From Bacteroidales bacterium Bact_07 (GTDB taxonomy: Bacteria; Bacteroidota; Bacteroidia; Bacteroidales; Tenuifilaceae), in assembly GCA_001603415.1 (NCBI GenBank), contig LUYY01000026.1, positions 1-37,180 on the forward strand: a stretch of 37,180 bases of DNA. The letters are read 5' to 3'. The notes under the pieces were generated by a model. The model saw nothing but the letters and a program-made list of their open reading frames with translations. It had not been told where the DNA came from and made no database searches. Positions 32,497 to 37,180 of this stretch are shown in pieces. How positions within the stretch are numbered: the stretch's first letter is position 1; the number at the start of each line of letters is the position of its first letter. A program made the translations under genes and the position numbers.

Positions 32497-32504
32497 TAAC
32501 TTTG
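32497..32504 (+). promoter_or_regulatory. -7 element of ppnP
   Basis: TAACTTTG matches TAnnTTTG exactly and ends 15 bases before the ppnP ATG, implying a leader of only about 10 bases. A -33 TTG is not clear. Confidence 0.55.
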
Positions 32505-32519
32505 GGAAAAAAATAAGCT

Positions 32520-32801
32520 ATGTTTAAAACAAATGAATACTTTGAAGGCAAGGTTAAATCGATAGCCTTTGAAACTGCCGAAGGCAGGGCAACAGTAGGA
32601 GTTATGGCTCAAGGTGAATACGAGTTTGGCACATCAACCGTGGAGTATATGACCGTTATTTCTGGTCAGATGGATGTTATGCTTCCTGGTGAATCAACTT
32701 GGAAAACCTACAAGGAGTTTGAAACCTACATTGTTCCCAAAGATGTAAAATTCAAGGTTCGCGTAAATGGCGATACCGCTTATCGTTGCCTTTACAAGTA
32801 A
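32520..32801 (+). CDS. ppnP: Pyrimidine/purine nucleoside phosphorylase PpnP
   Basis: This 93-residue single-domain cupin-fold protein of the former DUF1255 family is the normal size. Recognisable elements are NEYFEGKVKSIAF at the start, TVGVMAQGEYEFGTSTVEYMTV in the middle, and the end GDTAYRCLYK. E. coli PpnP phosphorolytically cleaves several purine and pyrimidine nucleosides to base and ribose 1-phosphate, in the cytoplasm; the same activity is inferred here. It is a single-gene unit with its own -7 element upstream and a strong terminator downstream. No other nucleoside-salvage gene is adjacent. Confidence 0.95.
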   Translation: MFKTNEYFEGKVKSIAFETAEGRATVGVMAQGEYEFGTSTVEYMTVISGQMDVMLPGESTWKTYKEFETYIVPKDVKFKVRVNGDTAYRCLYK

Positions 32802-32808
32802 AAAAATT

Positions 32809-32830
32809 AGGGGGAATGATCCCCCTTTTG
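32809..32830 (+). terminator. Rho-independent terminator of ppnP
   Basis: AGGGGGA (32809-32815) pairs with TCCCCCT (32820-32826) around the loop ATGA and is followed by TTTG. It begins 8 bases after the ppnP stop. The next promoter element starts immediately at 32831, so the terminator separates ppnP from the tungstate/molybdate operon. Confidence 0.85.
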
Positions 32831-32838
32831 TATATTTG
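32831..32838 (+). promoter_or_regulatory. -7 element of the tungstate/molybdate operon
   Basis: TATATTTG matches TAnnTTTG exactly, 34 bases before ATG 32873. The -33 position falls inside the ppnP terminator and shows no TTG. A ModE-type operator was looked for between 32802 and 32872, and none was convincing. Confidence 0.5.
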
Positions 32839-32872
32839 CCGATAGGAAAATAGTTGCATATCATTGGGGATT

Positions 32873-33253
32873 ATGGCAGGACCTAAAGGATCAAAATACT
32901 ACGATGTTTTTCTCGACTATTCCATAGTGTTACGTGAACGTAACACTAACCAATCAATTCTTACCCAGGAGCAGCTTTGTTTATTGTTGAATATCGATGA
33001 GCTGGAATCAATTGCAGCATCTGCAAAAAAAATGGATATCAGTTACCGTAAAGCATGGGAGTTGGTTCGTAGAGCTGAGGAGGATATTGGTTTTCCGCTT
33101 GTGAGCAAGTCGCGGGGTGGCAGTGATGGTGGCAAATCAGAGCTAACTCCCGATGGCAAGCAATTGGTTGATGCATACCGCCAACTCCGAAGCGAGTTCG
33201 ACGATTCCGTGAAGCGGGTAGTAAAAAATTTCTTCCAAACCATTAATCGTTAG
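32873..33253 (+). CDS. ModE-like winged-helix regulator (DNA-binding domain only)
   Basis: The protein has 126 residues from ATG 32873; the TTG at 32864 is rejected. It matches the N-terminal DNA-binding half of ModE and related LysR-like winged helices. KKMDISYRKAWELVRRAEED is the recognition-helix region, followed by the wing FPLVSKSRGGSDGGKSELTPDG and a dimerisation helix. The molybdate-binding TOBE (MOP) domains of full-length ModE are missing. The protein would need another way to sense the oxyanion, or acts constitutively. It is the first gene of the operon with the WtpABC-type transporter and lies 4 bases from it, so it very probably autoregulates transporter expression. Confidence 0.88.
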   Translation: MAGPKGSKYYDVFLDYSIVLRERNTNQSILTQEQLCLLLNIDELESIAASAKKMDISYRKAWELVRRAEEDIGFPLVSKSRGGSDGGKSELTPDGKQLVDAYRQLRSEFDDSVKRVVKNFFQTINR

Positions 33254-33257
33254 CCCA

Positions 33258-34208
33258 ATGCGCGGCTCTATGTTTCTTATCGTAGCGATGTTCTTTTTAA
33301 GCGGCTGTTTCCGTTCAAACACCAACAGCAATACCATTACTATATTCCATGCTGGTAGCCTATCGGTGCCCCTTAAAGCCATAACCGATAGTTTTAAACG
33401 GCTTAATCCGGAAGTAACCTTTAACCTTGAGGCAGCAGGAAGTTTAGAATGTGCCCGCAAAATTACTGACCTCAACCGGCAGTGCGACCTGTTTTTCTCG
33501 GCCGATTATCAGGTCATAAATAATCTATTGGTTACTAAACATGCCAACTTCGTAATCCCTTTTTCAACTAACCGAATGGTAATTGCCTATTCGCCCAAAT
33601 CAAAACTTTCCAGCTCCATCAATTCGTTAAATTGGACTTCCATCTTACTAAATCCTAAGGTTACCTATGGGCGGAGCGATCCCAATACCGATCCTTGTGG
33701 CTATCGTACTGTTTTTGTACTGCAACTTGCCGAAAAGTATTATGGTAAAAAAGGCTTAGCCGATTCGCTCTTGGCCAAGGATAATCAATTCATTCGACCC
33801 AAAGAGGTCGATTTATTAGCCTTGCTTGAAACCGGAGCCATCGATTACCTTTTTATATATGAGTCGGTGGTTAAGCAGCATCAATTACATTACCTTCCTT
33901 TACCTGACAGTATAAATCTTGGTAACTTTTCCTTAGCACAGCACTATAGCTCCGTTCAAGTGAAAATAAGAGGGCGTAGCCCCAGCGATTCATTATACAT
34001 AGCAGGCGAACCTATTGTTTACGCTTTTACAATCCCCAAAAATGCTCCCAACGCCCAGTTAGCCCTTAGGTTTGCCAAGTATTTTCTATCCGATACCGGA
34101 GGAATGAGGGTAATTACCCAAATGGGACAGCAGTCGCTTATTCCGTTCAATAGTACTGGGTGTGGTTCAATTCCGAGCGATCTTAAAGTATTTGTGCTTA
34201 ATAATTAG
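33258..34208 (+). CDS. wtpA: WtpA-type tungstate/molybdate-binding lipoprotein
   Basis: This 316-residue periplasmic solute-binding protein is anchored by a lipobox (LSGC, Cys17). The motif GRSDPNTDPCGYRT near residue 138 is diagnostic of the WtpA/ModA-like group that binds tungstate and molybdate with octahedral coordination, as known for the archaeal WtpA. Other family elements are IFHAGSLSVPL at the mature N-terminus and AAGSLECARKITDL. The protein delivers the oxyanion to the permease encoded next. Selectivity for tungstate over molybdate cannot be read from the sequence. It begins 4 bases after the ModE-like regulator. Confidence 0.92.
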   Translation: MRGSMFLIVAMFFLSGCFRSNTNSNTITIFHAGSLSVPLKAITDSFKRLNPEVTFNLEAAGSLECARKITDLNRQCDLFFSADYQVINNLLVTKHANFVIPFSTNRMVIAYSPKSKLSSSINSLNWTSILLNPKVTYGRSDPNTDPCGYRTVFVLQLAEKYYGKKGLADSLLAKDNQFIRPKEVDLLALLETGAIDYLFIYESVVKQHQLHYLPLPDSINLGNFSLAQHYSSVQVKIRGRSPSDSLYIAGEPIVYAFTIPKNAPNAQLALRFAKYFLSDTGGMRVITQMGQQSLIPFNSTGCGSIPSDLKVFVLNN

Positions 34209-34213
34209 TGTTG

Positions 34214-35002
34214 ATGTTGCAGAACCGAGTAAATAGTTTTTCGCATTTTCAGTTGGTTCTAACCCTTTTGGGCGCTTTTATTCTTCTATTCATTGTTGCG
34301 CCGTTGTTGGGTATGATAATCAGCACACCTTTTAAAGCAATCACCGCAACAGCTGCCGATAGTCAGGTCTTAAACTCGATTTGGCTTTCCATTTGGGTAG
34401 CCATGGTAACCTCACTTCTGTTTGCAATTCCAGCTATTCCATTAGCTTATATTTTGGCACGCTACAACTTCCCTCTGAAAAACCTGATAAACGGAATAAT
34501 CGATTTACCTGTTGTTATTCCCCATTCCGTTGTTGGCATTGCCCTGCTTGGTTTTATTGCGGGCGATGGTTTGCTTGGCAAAACCTTCGATGCTTTTGGC
34601 GTAAAGCTTTTGGGAACTCCCTTTGCCATTGCCATTGCCATGGCCTTTGTTAGCTTGCCCTTCCTTGTTAACTCCGCTCGCGATGGATTTCAGCAAGTGC
34701 CTGAAAGGTTGGAGCAAGCCGCGCTCACACTTGGAGCATCGCCCTTTCAGGTGTTTTTCACCATATCGTTACCGCTGGCATGGCGAAGTATTGTAACCGG
34801 ACTTGTAATGATGTTTGCCCGTGGCATGAGCGAGTTTGGAGCGGTTGTTGTTATTGCGTACCATCCCATGGTTGCCTCTGTTATGATTTACGATAGGTTT
34901 ACTGCGTTTGGTTTAAAATATGCTCAGCCAGCAGCAATCCTTTTCCTCTTTGTCAGCCTTATTGTCTTCATTTCGCTTCGTTTTTTCTCACAAAAAAGGT
35001 AA
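34214..35002 (+). CDS. wtpB: Tungstate/molybdate ABC transporter permease
   Basis: The protein has 262 residues from ATG 34214; a GTG at 34208 overlapping the wtpA stop is a possible alternative start. About six membrane segments are visible. The cytoplasmic EAA loop that docks on the ATPase is EQAALTLGASPFQVFFTISLPLAW, near residues 170-195. IDLPVVIPHSVVGIALLGF is the conserved segment of ModB/WtpB permeases. It is placed between binding protein and ATPase, 3 bases before the latter. ModB from a molybdate system is an equally good name; the choice of WtpB follows the WtpA partner. Confidence 0.92.
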   Translation: MLQNRVNSFSHFQLVLTLLGAFILLFIVAPLLGMIISTPFKAITATAADSQVLNSIWLSIWVAMVTSLLFAIPAIPLAYILARYNFPLKNLINGIIDLPVVIPHSVVGIALLGFIAGDGLLGKTFDAFGVKLLGTPFAIAIAMAFVSLPFLVNSARDGFQQVPERLEQAALTLGASPFQVFFTISLPLAWRSIVTGLVMMFARGMSEFGAVVVIAYHPMVASVMIYDRFTAFGLKYAQPAAILFLFVSLIVFISLRFFSQKR

Positions 35003-35005
35003 GCC

Positions 35006-36067
35006 ATGCTTGTTGTCGATCAAATATCAAAGCACTTGCCGACTTTTTCGCTTAGCGAAGTAACCTTTAAGGTTTCGCAACCCGATTACTTCATGCTTCT
35101 TGGCCCATCCGGATCAGGAAAATCACTTTTACTCCAAATAATCAGTGGGCTTGTTAAGCCCGATAGCGGAAGGATATTTTTTAATGGCAACGATATTACC
35201 ACAACCCCTGCCGGCAAACGTAATCTGGGCATACTATTCCAGGATTTGGCTCTTTTTCCTCATTTAAGCGTTTTTGATAATATCGCTTACCCGTTAAGGG
35301 TAAAAAAACAAAGCATAAGCATTGTAAGGCAAACCGTAAATGATTTAGCCGCACATTTCTCTATTTCCAAGTTGCTAAAACAAAACGTAGCCAGCCTTTC
35401 CGGCGGCGAAAAGCAACGGGTGGCGCTTGCCCGAACGCTTGCGTCAAAGCCTTCAATACTCCTGCTCGATGAGCCCCTTTCGGCTGTCGATGCACAGCTT
35501 CATTTGGATATAATGGGTATGCTTAGGAGTATTAATCGACAAGGCACTCCTATCATTCATGTAACCCATAACTTCGAGGAGGCCATTTCGCTGGCCAGCA
35601 AGGTAGGGGTGCTAAATCAAGGGCAGTTGGTTCAGGTGGGTGAACCGGTTGAGGTATTCCAAAACCCTCGTTCCGAGTTTGTGGCTAAGTTTACTGGTGC
35701 CAAAAACTTTTTCAGGGTAAAAGAATTGAATGCAACCCGGAATGGTCTGGTATATGCTGTGTTACCTTCCGACAAAAAAATTGCTTTTTACGCTGATACT
35801 ATTCTCCCAAAAGGTTTTGTTTGTTTTCCGGAGGATAGTGTTGTGTTATCGACACAAGTAGAGAACCAGAGCGCATTGAATGTTTTCCGTGGAAAGGTAA
35901 TCGATATATTCGCTCAGCGTTTTGGCTATGAGGTGATTATTGATTGTGGTTTCAGGATTTCCGCTCTAGTTACCAAGGAATCGCTTGAAAAATTGAATAT
36001 TTTGGCTGGCACCGAGATTTTTGCTGCGGTTAAGGCGAGTGCCGTTAAGTATATCCCCGAAATGTAG
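35006..36067 (+). CDS. wtpC: Tungstate/molybdate ABC transporter ATP-binding protein
   Basis: This 353-residue ABC ATPase has Walker A GPSGSGKS (Lys39), Q-loop ILFQDLALFPHLSVFDN, signature LSGGEKQR, Walker B ILLLDEPLSAVD and H-loop VTHN. Residues about 235-353 form a C-terminal regulatory extension with TOBE/MOP-like segments. In ModC/WtpC proteins this part can bind the oxyanion and inhibit transport when it is abundant. It is the last gene of the operon. It converges on the SH3 membrane protein gene, with 9 bases between stops and only a weak hairpin ahead of a T-run there. Confidence 0.92.
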   Translation: MLVVDQISKHLPTFSLSEVTFKVSQPDYFMLLGPSGSGKSLLLQIISGLVKPDSGRIFFNGNDITTTPAGKRNLGILFQDLALFPHLSVFDNIAYPLRVKKQSISIVRQTVNDLAAHFSISKLLKQNVASLSGGEKQRVALARTLASKPSILLLDEPLSAVDAQLHLDIMGMLRSINRQGTPIIHVTHNFEEAISLASKVGVLNQGQLVQVGEPVEVFQNPRSEFVAKFTGAKNFFRVKELNATRNGLVYAVLPSDKKIAFYADTILPKGFVCFPEDSVVLSTQVENQSALNVFRGKVIDIFAQRFGYEVIIDCGFRISALVTKESLEKLNILAGTEIFAAVKASAVKYIPEM

Positions 36068-36076
36068 CCAGCTGAG

Positions 36077-36919
36077 CTATTTTTTAAATTTAGGTCTTGC
36101 CCCGTTTTGGTAAACCACATGAATAAATCGGGCTGTAAAGAATACTGTCAGGAACGCTATGGCATAGTAACTAAGGGCAATTACAAGGAAGAATGTTACT
36201 CCAAAAATTAGTATGCCTTGTATGGCATCAAAAACAGTAAGCAACGTTCCGAACCGGAGACCTGTTTTGAAAATTGAACCTAAGTAATCGTATAGAATGC
36301 TGATGGCCAGTAACGACAGTTGTACCCAAACAGCTATGGTAACTATATCGGTACCAAAGTTATTGGCCGATATTCCTTTTGTAATGCTTTCAATGAAGTA
36401 ATCTTTCCAGTATAGGTAGATAATCCCCGAAAGGAGACCAGCTACAAAGAACGTTACATACGAAACAACGATTTCCTTGACATTAAAGTCGAATCGTTTT
36501 TTTAGAAGCTGCTTTGCTTTAACAACAGACTCTTCCACTAAAACCCAAAGCATCAACAAGGCAATGGCTAAAACCCAAAAGTACCATTTGTGCCAATTTG
36601 CCAGTTTTTCCAATGATTTCAGGATTTTAGGGGTATTGGGGTATTCTATTTTTTTAAGGTAATCGGTCGATACGTAACCTGTAGCGTAGCCGTTCCGCAC
36701 CATAATCCAGTATTTATCCGATGCAACTGCAACAATGGTGTCGCCTTGACCAAAGGTGCCCATAATCTCGGAAACTGTCGATGGTGCCGAACGCATGTAT
36801 AGCGAGCGAGTGGTTACTATATACCTGTCCCGCATACGGTAATTACCCGGTTCAACACATGCTGTAAAAGCAAAAAGAACAATGAACAGAAAAATGTTTC
36901 TAACTGAATTGTAGCGCAT
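36077..36919 (-). CDS. SH3-domain membrane protein, function unknown
   Basis: The protein has 280 residues from ATG 36919; this start is chosen because it directly precedes a signal-like segment, while the frame extends 22 codons upstream. The N-terminus is a hydrophobic stretch ending in FTAC (Cys21), a lipobox. A bacterial SH3 domain follows (about 33-90, TTRSLYMRSAPSTVSEIMGTFGQGD, then GYATGYVSTDYLKKIE), a fold that often binds cell-wall peptide. Four or five membrane segments occupy residues about 108-270. A periplasmic SH3 domain tethered to a membrane module suggests envelope sensing or scaffolding, but I cannot identify a family. The combination of lipobox and several membrane helices is unusual. 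Confidence 0.72.
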   Translation of the reverse strand: MRYNSVRNIFLFIVLFAFTACVEPGNYRMRDRYIVTTRSLYMRSAPSTVSEIMGTFGQGDTIVAVASDKYWIMVRNGYATGYVSTDYLKKIEYPNTPKILKSLEKLANWHKWYFWVLAIALLMLWVLVEESVVKAKQLLKKRFDFNVKEIVVSYVTFFVAGLLSGIIYLYWKDYFIESITKGISANNFGTDIVTIAVWVQLSLLAISILYDYLGSIFKTGLRFGTLLTVFDAIQGILIFGVTFFLVIALSYYAIAFLTVFFTARFIHVVYQNGARPKFKK

Positions 36920-37096
36920 TATGTCCCAAACCTTTTCCTGTGCAAATGTATCACTTTGCAACAATATAGCCATTGGAAATAGCATTTTTTAATAAACTGC
37001 ACGACAAATATTTTTTTCCCAACCCAAAGCCTTGCTATGGAGTAATACTAACAAAATACCCTATGATTGAGAAGTAAATAGAGCATTGGAATTCTT

Positions 37097-37140
37097 AATC
37101 TTTTAACCTTTAACTTTTATCATTTTCCCTCATTCTCTCT
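37097..37140 (+). repeat. Degenerate heptamer-type repeat near the right edge
   Basis: The stretch around TTAACCTTTAACTTTTATC, followed by TTTTCCCTCATTCTC, reads as heptamers related to TTMACGK and then a pyrimidine tract. It has the same orientation as the repeats at 5641-5929 and 27579-28274. It is short and diverged, so membership of the same family is tentative. The rest of 36920-37180 shows no gene. Confidence 0.4.
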
Positions 37141-37180
37141 CCCCCAAGCTACAATCCGAAACTTTCTTAATTTGAATGGT

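Larger units (their letters stand above)
32200..32519. other. Divergent intergenic region between pruA and ppnP
   Basis: This is 320 bases of AT-rich DNA without a gene I can support. It holds an exact -7 element for ppnP (32497-32504), an imperfect Fur/PerR-like box (32283-32299), and the short dyad ATTCTA-AA-TAGAAT (32292-32305) overlapping it. No repeats of the TTMACGK family, no terminator and no RNA fold were recognised. Confidence 0.6.

Noticed and set aside
36060..36085. Intrinsic terminator between wtpC and the SH3 gene
   Set aside because: Only a 4-bp TAGC/GCTA stem precedes the T-run; too weak to call.

Overview
The window looks like chromosomal DNA of a Bacteroidota bacterium, probably an anaerobic or microaerophilic member of the Bacteroidales. 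The evidence is the gene content: two TonB-dependent receptors with an N-terminal carboxypeptidase-regulatory-like domain, an S46 dipeptidyl-peptidase, a DUF2520/KdsC/UbiA/Maf cluster, DUF7033-type deacetylase, rubrerythrin and tungstate-type uptake. Several promoters also carry the Bacteroidota -7 element TAnnTTTG. No rRNA, tRNA, insertion sequence, prophage or CRISPR array was seen.

Layout. 1-1479 is the 3' part of a subtilisin-like lipoprotein. It converges on a TonB-dependent receptor gene (1525-3924, minus) that follows a small histidine-rich exported protein (4051-4395, minus). The promoter of that pair contains a perfect Fur/PerR-like palindrome and faces a divergent rubrerythrin gene (4515-5093). 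A single-domain response regulator follows. Then comes a 369-base non-coding stretch of decamer and heptamer repeats. 5969-11095 is a plus-strand cluster: DUF2520 protein, KdsC-like phosphatase, UbiA-family prenyltransferase, Maf and a DPP11-like S46 peptidase. A DUF364-like gene (minus) is divergent from a helical-repeat protein, TlyA, an LtaS-like membrane sulfatase-fold enzyme, a second TonB-dependent receptor, a DUF2271-like lipoprotein, a TIGR01777 epimerase-like protein and FtsE.

20228-26105 is on the minus strand: two GNAT/FemAB-like proteins and a DUF7033 polysaccharide deacetylase in one tight unit, then MutS2. A solitary chemoreceptor (26380-27510) is followed by 0.8 kb of non-coding repeats and then by tex and a P5C dehydrogenase gene (both minus). 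PpnP is next, and then a four-gene tungstate/molybdate operon (ModE-like regulator, WtpA, WtpB, WtpC; 32873-36067). The window ends with an SH3-domain membrane protein on the minus strand.

Most genes are housekeeping or ordinary Bacteroidota accessory genes. The least explained feature is a family of intergenic repeats built from three modules: a decamer ATTCCGAYTC, a G-free pyrimidine tract of about 40 bases, and a heptamer TTMACGK. In 27579-28210 the last two modules form eight tandem 76-base units with a four-unit (304-base) higher-order period. Shorter, rearranged versions lie at 5641-5929, and a degenerate one near the right edge. All run in the same orientation and have no CRISPR, REP or coding character. 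The second point worth testing is the Fur/PerR-like operator that exactly fills the promoter spacer between the metal-receptor operon and rubrerythrin.
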